From NCBI RefSeq assembly GCF_001510895.1, contig NZ_LPWA01000109.1, positions 1 to 64,000 of the forward strand: DNA of 64,000 nucleotides, in the 5' to 3' direction. Position numbers and translations under genes: made by a program. Within the stretch, counting starts at the first letter, position 1. Each line of letters begins with the position of its first letter. Below the pieces are notes generated by a model. It made no database searches. It was not told the DNA's origin and was given only the letters and a program-made list of their open reading frames with translations. The stretch is from Mesorhizobium loti (GTDB lineage: Bacteria > Pseudomonadota > Alphaproteobacteria > Rhizobiales > Rhizobiaceae). Below, piece after piece: positions 43,369 through 50,755 of this stretch.

Positions 43369-43745
43369 TCAGGCATAGTGCGCGATCAGCGCCAGGAAGC
43401 CGCCGGCCAGGGCGATATTGCCGACGAAGCCGTTGATGCGTGAGGCGCGATCCGGACCCTGATGATCCCAGAAATTGTGAAACATCGGCGTCGCGAGACG
43501 AGGAACAGGATCAGGCTTGCCGCCGCCAGCGCTATCCACAAGCCGCCGATCACCAGCAGTCCGGCAGCGACCTGCAGCACAATGCCCAGCCACAATGCCG
43601 GCCCGGCTTGCGGCACGCCGCGCGCCGCCATCATGGGGATGAGCAGGTTCCTGTTCTGGATGTTGCGCAGGCCGGCAAAGACGAAGGCGCCGCCAAGCAG
43701 CAGGCGCGAGGCAAACAGAATCTCGTTCTGAAAATTTTCAAACAT
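43369..43745 (-). pseudogene. DoxX-family membrane protein, frameshifted
   Basis: When repaired, a four-helix DoxX protein of about 125 residues (LLLGGAFVFAGLRNIQN, LWLGIVLQVAAGLLVIGG, ALAAASLILFLV). The frame breaks near 43492. One missing base gives TPMFHNFWDHQGPDRASRING, and that frame runs to a normal end. ATG 43745 starts MFENFQNEI. It is the last gene of an Rrf2-AhpD-like-DoxX operon; such trios occur in stress responses to oxidants or thiols. Confidence 0.78.
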
Positions 43746-43809
43746 GTCATTGATCTCGCAAATGAAAGCCGCGCGGAACGTTTTACGGATCCGCACGGGC
43801 TTTGGATAG

Positions 43810-44268
43810 TCAGGCGGCCTTGGCGGCCGGCATCGGATGGATGGCGTGGAAGGATACGCAGAGCCGGTTCCACGTATTGATCATGCCGATCGCCACCGTT
43901 AGCTTGACCAGCTCCTCCTCGGAGAAATGCTCGAGCGTGCTGGCGTAGAGATCGTCCGGAACACCGTTGTCGGAAATCTTCGTCACCGTCTCGGTCCAGG
44001 CGAGCGCGGCGCGCTCACGCTCGGAAAACAGCGGCGATTCCTTCCAGGCGGCGACCAGATAGAGCCGGGTCTCGGTCTCGCCGTCGCGTCGCGCCTCACG
44101 GCTGTGCATCTCGACGCAATAGGAGCAGCCGTTGATCTGAGAGGCCCTGAGCTTGACGAGGTGCATCAGGCTTTCCTCCAACCCGCATTCCTCGACGGCC
44201 TTGTTGAGCGCCGTCACCGCCTTCATGATCTCAGGCGCCTTGGCGAAGAACTGCAGCCTTTGTTTCAT
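43810..44268 (-). CDS. carboxymuconolactone-decarboxylase/AhpD-like protein
   Basis: A 152-residue all-helical AhpD-fold protein. The redox CxxC is in GCSYCVEMHSREARRDG near residue 51, followed by the conserved His, as in alkylhydroperoxidase-type members. The C-terminal LTVAIGMINTWNRLCVSFH is the usual end. The start is ATG 44268 (MKQRLQFF). It lies 11 bp after the Rrf2-type gene and before the DoxX gene, so all three should be co-transcribed. Likely role: peroxide or thiol detoxification. Confidence 0.85.
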   Translation of the reverse strand: MKQRLQFFAKAPEIMKAVTALNKAVEECGLEESLMHLVKLRASQINGCSYCVEMHSREARRDGETETRLYLVAAWKESPLFSERERAALAWTETVTKISDNGVPDDLYASTLEHFSEEELVKLTVAIGMINTWNRLCVSFHAIHPMPAAKAA

Positions 44269-44279
44269 TCTCTTACCTT

Positions 44280-44813
44280 TCACACTTTGCCTTGTTGGAC
44301 TTTTGGGCTTGGTTGAACTTTCTGCGGCCGCTGGTGGCGCTCGACGAAGGCGCAGCTTGCGGCGATCGTGCGGGGATCGGCGTCGTTCATGAAATCGGCG
44401 ACGATGTCGGAGAGCTTTGCCTCGGCGAGCGCCGCACGATAAGCGCGCTCGGCCTTCAGCATCGCGGCGTTGATGCCGCAGGGCTTCACATAGGCCGAGG
44501 CGTCGAGCTTGACCGGGCCGCGCTGTCGGATCTCGCCGCAGCGGAAGGCCGGCTCCGTGCCCTCAACGGCAAGCACGATGTCGAGCAGCGTGATGCGCTC
44601 GGCCGACCGCGCCAGCCTGTAGCCACCTGACGGCCCCGACACCGATCCCAGGATGCGGGCCGCCGTAAGCTGATTGAGATGTTTCAAAAGATAGCTCGGC
44701 GACAGGCCAAAAGCCTCGGCCATGGCGGCACCCGACATGGTGCTGTTGCCGTCGACCCCGGCAAGCATGGCGGCGCAGTGGATCGCCGCTTCGACGCCTT
44801 CCCCGAGCTTCAT
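44280..44813 (-). CDS. Rrf2-family transcriptional regulator
   Basis: A 177-residue regulator beginning MKLGEGVEAAIHCAAMLAG, a hallmark of the family. The winged helix (AMAEAFGLSPSYLLKHLNQL) spans residues about 25-70. Cys residues at FRCGEIRQRGP and YVKPCGINAAM could bind a metal or Fe-S cluster, but the usual three-Cys set is incomplete. ATG 44813 is used in preference to an upstream frame that crosses tandem repeats, which are the probable operators. It leads the AhpD-DoxX operon. Confidence 0.86.
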   Translation of the reverse strand: MKLGEGVEAAIHCAAMLAGVDGNSTMSGAAMAEAFGLSPSYLLKHLNQLTAARILGSVSGPSGGYRLARSAERITLLDIVLAVEGTEPAFRCGEIRQRGPVKLDASAYVKPCGINAAMLKAERAYRAALAEAKLSDIVADFMNDADPRTIAASCAFVERHQRPQKVQPSPKVQQGKV

Positions 44814-44831
44814 GGTTTGCCGCTCCAAATC

Positions 44832-44863
44832 ATGGATAGTTTTTATCATGGATAATTTTTATC
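44832..44863. promoter_or_regulatory. tandem 16-bp repeats, candidate Rrf2 operator
   Basis: ATGGATAGTTTTTATC and ATGGATAATTTTTATC are adjacent direct repeats with one difference. At their junction is the inverted pair TTATC-ATG-GATAA (44843-44855). They start 19 bp upstream of the Rrf2 ATG. Confidence 0.6.
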
Positions 44864-44883
44864 TGCAATAATGGAAAAAGAAA

Positions 44884-44901
44884 CGGCGCCCGAAGGCGCC
44901 G
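44884..44901 (-). terminator. terminator of the preTA operon
   Basis: A 7-bp stem CGGCGCC/GGCGCCG closes on a tetraloop that reads TTCG on the minus strand, then GTTTCTTTTT. It is about 25 bp downstream of the preA stop. Confidence 0.75.
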
Positions 44902-44925
44902 CCTTTTCGTTAAAATGCCCGCTCC

Positions 44926-46245
44926 CTACTCCGCCGCCACCTTGGCCATCGGGTTGTTCGGGTGCGTGGTCCAATTGGCGTAGATCGGCGACACCGGCTT
45001 GCCCGTGCGCTGGTCCAACGCGCCCGCCGCCAGCGGCTCCATGGTGATGCAGCCTTCCACCGGGCAGACATTGACGCAGAGATTGCAGCCGACGCATTCG
45101 GCCTCGATCACCTCGAAATGCCTCACGCCGTCGACCATGCTGGTGATCGCCTGGTGCGAGGTATCCTCGCAGGCGATGTGGCAGCGCCCGCATTTGATGC
45201 AGGCGTCCTGGTCGATATGCGCCTTGGCGACATAGTTGAGGTTGAGATACTGCCAGTCGGTGACGTTGGGCGTGGCGCGGCCGATGATGTCGGAGAGCGA
45301 GGCGTGGCCCTTCTCATCCATCCAGTTCTCCAGGCCCGCAATCATCTCCTGCACGATCTTGAAGCCGTAGGTCATCGCGGCGGTGCAAACCTGCACGTTG
45401 CCGGCGCCGAGCGCCATGAATTCGGCGGCATCGCGCCAGGTGGTGATGCCGCCGATGCCGGAGATCGGCAGGCCGTGCGTTTCCGGATCGCGCGCGATCT
45501 CGGCCACCATGTTCATCGCGATCGGCTTCACCGCCGGGCCGCAATAGCCGCCATGCGAGCCCTTGCCGTCGATGGTCGGCTGCGGCGCGAAACTGTCGAG
45601 GTCGACGCCGGTGATCGAATTGATGGTGTTGATCAGCGACACCGCGTCGGTGCCGCCGGCCTTCGCCGCCCGCGCCGGCTTGCGAATGTCGGTTATGTTG
45701 GGTGTCAGCTTGGTGATGACCGGCATGCGCGTGTACTGCTTGCACCAGCGCACCACCATCTCGATATATTCCGGCACCTGGCCGACCGCCGAGCCCATGC
45801 CGCGCTCACTCATGCCGTGCGGGCAGCCGAAATTGAGCTCGATGCCGTCGGCGCCGGTCTCTTCGACCAGAGGCAAGATCGCCTTCCAGCTTTCCTCGTC
45901 GCACGGCACCATGATCGAGGCGACCAGTGCTCGATCCGGCCAGTTCATCTTCACCTGCTTCATCTCGCGCAGATTGGTCTGCAGGTCGCGGTCGGTGATC
46001 AGCTCGATGTTGTTGAGACCAAGCAGCCGGCGGTCGGCGCCCCAGATCGCGCCGTAGCGCGGGCCGTTGACGTTGACGACCGGCGGGCCTTCTTCGCCGA
46101 GCGTCTTCCACACCACGCCGCCCCAGCCGGCCTTGAAGGCGCGCTCGACATTATAGGCCTTGTCGGTCGGCGGCGCCGAAGCCAGCCAGAACGGATTGGG
46201 CGACTTGATGCCGACGAAAGTGTTGCGGATGTCTGCCATGCTCAT
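44926..46245 (-). CDS. preA: NAD-dependent dihydropyrimidine dehydrogenase subunit PreA
   Basis: PreA reduces uracil or thymine to the 5,6-dihydro form at an FMN site, the first step of reductive pyrimidine degradation. The 439-residue protein has the dihydroorotate-dehydrogenase-like barrel (FGCPHGMSERGMGSAVGQ near residue 140, NTINSITGVDLD, PISGIGGITTWRDA). A C-terminal ferredoxin-like tail has two 4Fe-4S motifs (CIKCGRCHIAC and CVGCNLCVNVCPVEGC). The start overlaps preT by 4 bp. It passes electrons with PreT as a heterodimer. Confidence 0.94.
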   Translation of the reverse strand: MSMADIRNTFVGIKSPNPFWLASAPPTDKAYNVERAFKAGWGGVVWKTLGEEGPPVVNVNGPRYGAIWGADRRLLGLNNIELITDRDLQTNLREMKQVKMNWPDRALVASIMVPCDEESWKAILPLVEETGADGIELNFGCPHGMSERGMGSAVGQVPEYIEMVVRWCKQYTRMPVITKLTPNITDIRKPARAAKAGGTDAVSLINTINSITGVDLDSFAPQPTIDGKGSHGGYCGPAVKPIAMNMVAEIARDPETHGLPISGIGGITTWRDAAEFMALGAGNVQVCTAAMTYGFKIVQEMIAGLENWMDEKGHASLSDIIGRATPNVTDWQYLNLNYVAKAHIDQDACIKCGRCHIACEDTSHQAITSMVDGVRHFEVIEAECVGCNLCVNVCPVEGCITMEPLAAGALDQRTGKPVSPIYANWTTHPNNPMAKVAAE

Positions 46246-47606
46246 GCCCTCCCGTTAGAGGTCAGTGCCCGGTGGATGCTCTCGGCCGCGTCGCGCCCTT
46301 GAGCCACGGCCGAAACCGTCAGGTCGTCACCGCCGAAGATGCAGTCGCCGCCGGCCCAGACCTTCGCCAGCGAGGTGCGGCCTCCGGCGTCGACCTTGAT
46401 GCGGCCGCCTACGAGCTCGATCGAGTCGACGCTGCCGTTGAGATGAGCCGGCACGAAGCTCTGGCCGATCGCCTTGAACACCTGATCGGCGGCAAGCGTC
46501 AGCCGCTCGCCGGTGCCGGCGAGCTTGTCGCCGTTCATCGCGGTGTATTCGAGCTCTATGGCCGACACCTTGCCGTTCTCGGCAATGACGCGCTTCGGCT
46601 GCAGCCAGTGGCGGATGGTGACGCCGTTGGCGGCGGCCAGATCCTGCTCGAAGCCGGAGGCGTTCATGTGCTCCTGGCCGCGCCGGTAGCAGACCGTCAC
46701 TTCCTCGGCGCCGAGGAGTTTCGACTGCACCGCGGCGTCGATGGCCGTCATGCCGCCGCCGATGACGACGACGCGCCGGCCGACAGGCAGGCCGGAAAGG
46801 TCGCTCGCCTGCCTGAGCTCGGCGATGAACTCGACGGCATTGGCGACGCCATCCGCTTCCTCGCCATCCGCGCGCAGCGCATTGACGCCGCCAAGTCCGA
46901 GCCCGAGGAACACAGCATCATAGTTGCGGATCAGGTCGGCGAGCTGGAAGTCGCGGCCGAGCGCCTTGCCGTTCTGGATGTCGATGCCGCCGATCGAGGT
47001 GACATAGTCGACCTCCGCCTGGGCGAAATCGTCGACGCTCTTATAGGCGGCAATGCCATATTCGTTGAGGCCGCCGGCCTTCGGCCGGGCTTCGAGAATC
47101 GTGACATCGTGGCCGTGGCGGGCAAGGCGGTGCGCCGCCGCAAGGCCCGAAGGCCCGGCGCCGACCACGGCGACCGTCTTTCCGGTCGGCTCGGCGCGCT
47201 TGTAGAACTGCTTCTCCTCGCTCATTGCGACGTCGGTGGCGTAGCGCTGCAGCCGGCCGATCTGCACCGGCTTGCCTTCCGCCACTTCGCGCACGCAGAC
47301 CTCTTCGCAGAGCGTCTCGGTCGGGCAGACACGGGCGCACATACCGCCAAGGATGTTCTGGTCGAAGATCGTCTTGGCCGAGCCCAGCGGATTGCCGGTC
47401 GCGATCTGCCGGATGAACATCGGGATGTCGATCGAGGTCGGGCATGCATTCATGCACGGCGCGTCGTAGCAGAAATAGCAGCGGTCGGCCTCGACCAGCG
47501 CCTCGTGATGATCGAGCGGCGGGTGCAGGTCGGAAAAATTGTCGGCATACTGCTCGGCCGACAGCCGCCCGCCGGCAATGCCTTCGATGAAATGACCACT
47601 CGCCAT
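46242..47606 (-). CDS. preT: NAD-dependent dihydropyrimidine dehydrogenase subunit PreT
   Basis: PreT oxidises NADH and feeds electrons to PreA. The 454-residue protein resembles the small subunit of glutamate synthase: an N-terminal 4Fe-4S region (CYFCYDAPCMNACPTSID, then CARVCPTETLCEEVC), the FAD loop VVGAGPSGLAAAHRLA near residue 146, and the NADH loop VVIGGGMTAIDAAVQ near 280. It is the first gene of the operon. A RutR-like box (47655-47670) lies 49 bp upstream of its start, and GGGGAA precedes the ATG. Confidence 0.94.
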   Translation of the reverse strand: MASGHFIEGIAGGRLSAEQYADNFSDLHPPLDHHEALVEADRCYFCYDAPCMNACPTSIDIPMFIRQIATGNPLGSAKTIFDQNILGGMCARVCPTETLCEEVCVREVAEGKPVQIGRLQRYATDVAMSEEKQFYKRAEPTGKTVAVVGAGPSGLAAAHRLARHGHDVTILEARPKAGGLNEYGIAAYKSVDDFAQAEVDYVTSIGGIDIQNGKALGRDFQLADLIRNYDAVFLGLGLGGVNALRADGEEADGVANAVEFIAELRQASDLSGLPVGRRVVVIGGGMTAIDAAVQSKLLGAEEVTVCYRRGQEHMNASGFEQDLAAANGVTIRHWLQPKRVIAENGKVSAIELEYTAMNGDKLAGTGERLTLAADQVFKAIGQSFVPAHLNGSVDSIELVGGRIKVDAGGRTSLAKVWAGGDCIFGGDDLTVSAVAQGRDAAESIHRALTSNGRA

Positions 47607-47654
47607 TCCAGTTCCCCTTGTTTTGTTTTGGGGAAGGCTAGCACGTTTTATTTT

Positions 47655-47670
47655 TTTATCAATTGGTCAA
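47655..47670. promoter_or_regulatory. RutR-like operator of preTA
   Basis: Read on the minus strand it is TTGACCAATTGATAAA, with TTGACC and ATTG identical to the box before the aminotransferase operon (12 of 16 positions). The left half matches the E. coli RutR consensus fully. Confidence 0.6.
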
Positions 47671-47719
47671 TTTTCGGCCAAGTCGCTGTAATGCTTGCAT
47701 AAAAACATGATAATTACAG

Positions 47720-48454
47720 TCATGTTATAGCCGCAACTTCCGTCGCCTGTGGTTCGCTGCTTGCGATCCTGTGGCCGTGGATCGACCTGATCTCGTCGGC
47801 GACCAGTTGCTGCAGCCGCCACAGATTGCGGTCATGGATGCCGAATGTCTCGAGGTGGCTGACGGTGTTGTAGAGATATTCGGCGCCGGAGCCGATATGG
47901 CCGCAGGCGCGTGCCAGCACCCATGCCACCTTCTCCAGCGGCTGCCCGAGAGATGTGCCTTTGCCCGTCACGCCCACCCAAAAGCCCAGTGCCCTGAGCG
48001 ACCCTTGCGTCGTGCGGACCGGAACCCAGCGGACCGAGCTGACGCTCTCGTGGTCGTCGATTTCACGCCGCAGCAATCTCTCGATCTGGGCCGGCTTCTC
48101 GCCATCCGGCAGGCGATAGATCACGCCATCGCAGCGCCCGCCGCGTTCAAGCGCCATCATCAGGCCCGGCTGCGCAGCGCTGCCTCTCCAGCGGACCAGA
48201 TCGAGGCAGAAGGAGCGATGCCAGCCATGCGCCGAGGCGCGCTGCTGCTCGACAGACTCGAAGGCCGGCTTCCAGATCAGCGAGCCATAGGCGAATACCC
48301 AGAGCGGTCCGTCGTCGGCTTCACCGGAGAGACGCAAGGCAAGCGCCCGGAAATCGTCGTCGTTCAGCTGCGTCCAGGCTCCGCTTGGACCAGGATCAAC
48401 CTCCTCCCTTTGGCACAGAGCGACAAGCTCAGGCGTGAGCGACATTCGACGCAA
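47720..48454 (-). CDS. ChaC-type gamma-glutamylcyclotransferase
   Basis: A 244-residue cytosolic enzyme that splits glutathione into 5-oxoproline and Cys-Gly. The substrate-binding loop WVFAYGSLIWKP is near residue 54, followed by HGWHRSFCLDLVRWRG and the GLMMALERGG block. SGAEYLYNTVSHLETFGIHD is the C-terminal signature. The start could be ATG 48454 or ATG 48445 (MSLTPELV). The 5-oxoproline it makes is the substrate of an oxoprolinase such as the one at 1124, but the genes are far apart. Confidence 0.86.
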   Translation of the reverse strand: MRRMSLTPELVALCQREEVDPGPSGAWTQLNDDDFRALALRLSGEADDGPLWVFAYGSLIWKPAFESVEQQRASAHGWHRSFCLDLVRWRGSAAQPGLMMALERGGRCDGVIYRLPDGEKPAQIERLLRREIDDHESVSSVRWVPVRTTQGSLRALGFWVGVTGKGTSLGQPLEKVAWVLARACGHIGSGAEYLYNTVSHLETFGIHDRNLWRLQQLVADEIRSIHGHRIASSEPQATEVAAIT

Positions 48455-48520
48455 TGGAAACAGGGCCCCTCTTTGACGACAGCAAAGTCGAAAATCGCAT
48501 CACACGCAAGGTCGCAGGCC

Positions 48521-48624
48521 TAAAGCGCGTCGCGCAGAAACGGATTCAGGCGGCGCGCTTTAAGTGTTGTTTTGATGCATGTCGTTCTCCCAAAAACCGC
48601 TGCGCACTTTTGAGCGACATGCAT
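48521..48624 (-). repeat. dispersed repeat with AAGCGCGTCGC stem, inverted copy
   Basis: TAAAGCGCGTCGC pairs with the later GGCGCGCTTTA, followed by ATGCATGTCG...GCGACATGCAT. It is the inverse of the copies at 54953 and 62273. It fills most of the 281-bp gap between ChaC and the VOC gene. Confidence 0.7.
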
Positions 48625-48735
48625 TGGCGCCTTGCCGTTCCCGATTTCTGGTCCAGATGTCGGATTTCTGTCGCCGAGATCGTCCTAGGATGGATCGAAC
48701 CGCGATCGCTGCCTGAACCGGTGAGGAGACCGACC

Positions 48736-49506
48736 ATGCCGAATTCCCAACCTTTCTTCTGGTACGAATTGATGACCACCGACCTCGACGCCGCCGAGGC
48801 TTTTATACCGCCGTCGTCGGCTGGAGGGCCGAGCCTTTCGACAAGCGCCGGGCATGCCCCGTTACATCGTGATGAACTCCAGTGTGCGCGGCGTCGGCGG
48901 GCTGATGACCATGCCGGAGGACGCCGCCAAGATGGGAATGCCGCCGGCATGGCTCGGCTATATCTACACCAAGGATGTCGACGCCTCGACGAAGGCGCTT
49001 GAGCAGGCAGGCGGCACGATCCACCGCGCGCCGGACGATATTCCAGGCGTCGGCCGGTTTGCCGTCGTTGCCGACCCGCAGGGCGCGACCTTCATGTTCC
49101 TGCAGCCCAACCAGCCCGAGCAGCCGCCAGTGGCGGCAACGACGCCCGGCCATATCGGCTGGCACGAACTCTACACCTCGGACTGGAAGGCGGCCTTCGA
49201 CTTTTATTCCAGCCAGTTCGGTTGGGAGAGCGCCGGCGAGTTCGACATGGGCGAGATGGGCATTTACAAGACCTTCGGCGCCGGCCCTGAATCCGGCGGC
49301 GGCATGATGAACAAGCCGCCGCAGATTCCGGTCCCGGTCTGGCTGTTTTACTTCACGTCGACGCCATCGACGCGGCGGCCAAGCGCGTCACCGACAATGG
49401 CGGTAAGATCCTGATGGGCCCGATGGAAGTGCCGAGCGCGCAATGGGTGGTCCAATGCCAGGACCCGCAAGGCGCGCATTTCGCGTTGCTGGCCCCCGTC
49501 AGATAA
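48736..49506 (+). pseudogene. VOC-family (glyoxalase-like) protein, three frameshifts
   Basis: When repaired, a two-domain VOC protein of about 257 residues, each half a glyoxalase-type module. Half one: MPNSQPFFWYELMTTDLDAAEAF, then YTAVVGW. Half two: IGWHELYTSDWKAAFDFYSSQFGWE. The frame is lost near 48802 (AEAF-YTAVVGW), near 48848 (FDK-APGMPRY) and near 49353 (FYF-VDAIDAAAKRV). Each break is repaired by one added base, several in homopolymers. GAGGAG precedes the ATG. Substrate unknown. Confidence 0.78.
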
Positions 49507-49543
49507 GGCGGTTTGAAGTATTGCTTCATCAATTGGCGCCGGA

Positions 49544-50032
49544 TCACTCCGGCGCCAGCACCGCGACCTTGAGGGTCTCTTTCTTCGCGCCGCTGAGCTG
49601 AACGGTAGCCGGACCGGCGGAAAGCTTGAAGCGCACGCTCTTGCGAATTCCAGGGCAGGTTTTCACGCCGCTGAAACCTGTCGACTTTACGGCATGGCCG
49701 TCCTGCACGACATCGATCCAGGCCTCATCGGACAGGCTGAACTGGAGCTCGCCTTCAGGTGGTACGGTCACGTTTGCCGTCGCGCCGAACGTGCCGGTTG
49801 CCGGTGCACGTTCCGGCGGCACCTCAAAGCTGATCGTGTCGACAGCCACGAGCGCGAGATCCATCGCTTGCCCGACTGTCAGGTCAGCGCCGGACTGCGC
49901 GGCGGGCGCCGCCGGAAACAGCGCCTGCTCGCGCGTGACCGGCCATTTGAAGGTATCACAGCCGGCGTCGGCGGCCATGGCGGAGCAGATGCCCGCAAGG
50001 ATTGCGAAGAGGCTGATGACGAGTGTTTTCAT
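49544..50032 (-). CDS. secreted hypothetical protein
   Basis: A 162-residue protein with a signal peptide (MKTLVISLFAILAGICSAMA) and a mature beta-rich domain containing CDTFKWPVTREQALF, NVTVPPEGELQFSLSDEAW and KTCPGIRKSVRF. Two cysteines could form a disulphide. ATG 50032 starts the signal peptide; an upstream ATG adds 15 non-signal residues. I do not recognise a named family. It stands alone, convergent with the VOC gene. Confidence 0.7.
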   Translation of the reverse strand: MKTLVISLFAILAGICSAMAADAGCDTFKWPVTREQALFPAAPAAQSGADLTVGQAMDLALVAVDTISFEVPPERAPATGTFGATANVTVPPEGELQFSLSDEAWIDVVQDGHAVKSTGFSGVKTCPGIRKSVRFKLSAGPATVQLSGAKKETLKVAVLAPE

Positions 50033-50234
50033 GTTGCGGGCACCTATACGGCTTGGAGCGTCGCCGCCAAGATACAACTATAGCGATATAAATGCAACCA
50101 TTGCAAGAGAAACTGCACGTCATCCGGGAACCGTTTCCGGTCACCGATTGTTGATAGCAGGCCCCAGGAAGTGAATGGTCCACCGCCGGGCGATAATCTA
50201 TCGCCGATCCGGGCAGGGTGAAATGGAGTTTTGC

Positions 50235-50633
50235 ATGAAGCTTTTCGAAGGCCTTGCCCAATACCGGCCGCAGGCGCTGGGCGTGCTCCGGATCATGACG
50301 GCGTTGCAGTTCATCGAGCACGGCACCCAGAAACTGTTCAATTTTCCTGCCGGCGCCCATGCTGAAGCGTTGACCGGGATTGCGCTGACGTCCGGTATCC
50401 TCGAATTTGCCGGCGGCGTCCTGCTGGCGCTTGGGCTCTTCACGCGCCCGGTGGCGTTCCTGCTCTGCGGCGAGATGGCGGTTGCCTATTTCATGGCCCA
50501 CATGCCACGCGACTTCTTCCCGGCCAACAATGGCGGCGACGCAGCCATCCTGTTCTGCTTCGTCTTCCTCTACCTGTTCTTTGCCGGTCCGGGCGCCTTC
50601 GCGCTCGACAATCGCGAGAGCGCCAAGGCTTGA
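50235..50633 (+). CDS. DoxX-family membrane protein
   Basis: A 132-residue protein with four membrane helices: LGVLRIMTALQFIEHGTQKLF, IALTSGILEFAGGVLLALGLF, AFLLCGEMAVAYFMAHMP and AILFCFVFLYLFFAGPGAFAL. This is the usual DoxX layout, with the HG...K pattern in helix one. ATG 50235 is used because GGAG lies 6 bp upstream. DoxX proteins are often found with thiol-redox or sulfur enzymes; none is adjacent here. Confidence 0.87.
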   Translation: MKLFEGLAQYRPQALGVLRIMTALQFIEHGTQKLFNFPAGAHAEALTGIALTSGILEFAGGVLLALGLFTRPVAFLLCGEMAVAYFMAHMPRDFFPANNGGDAAILFCFVFLYLFFAGPGAFALDNRESAKA

Positions 50634-50706
50634 CAGCGTGATGCGCGCCTACGGCGCCGCGCGTCCTCTTGGACGCGCAAAGGACGCCGTAGCATCTTTG
50701 AATCGG

Positions 50707-50750
50707 GCGTATGATCCCGAAAGTCGATTCCGACTTTCGGGATCATACGC
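50707..50750. terminator. 20-bp perfect hairpin between convergent genes
   Basis: GCGTATGATCCCGAAAGTCG and its exact inverse enclose the 4-nt loop ATTC. It lies between the DoxX gene and the convergent DMGDH-like gene, so it is probably a bidirectional terminator derived from a GCATGATCC-type repeat. Confidence 0.7.
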
Positions 50751-50755
50751 TGGCT

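Noticed and set aside
46272..47702. A 476-codon plus-strand frame antisense to preT
   Set aside because: PreT is intact with all cofactor motifs, and the antisense frame shows only the repetitive Ala/Asp/Arg composition of a shadow.
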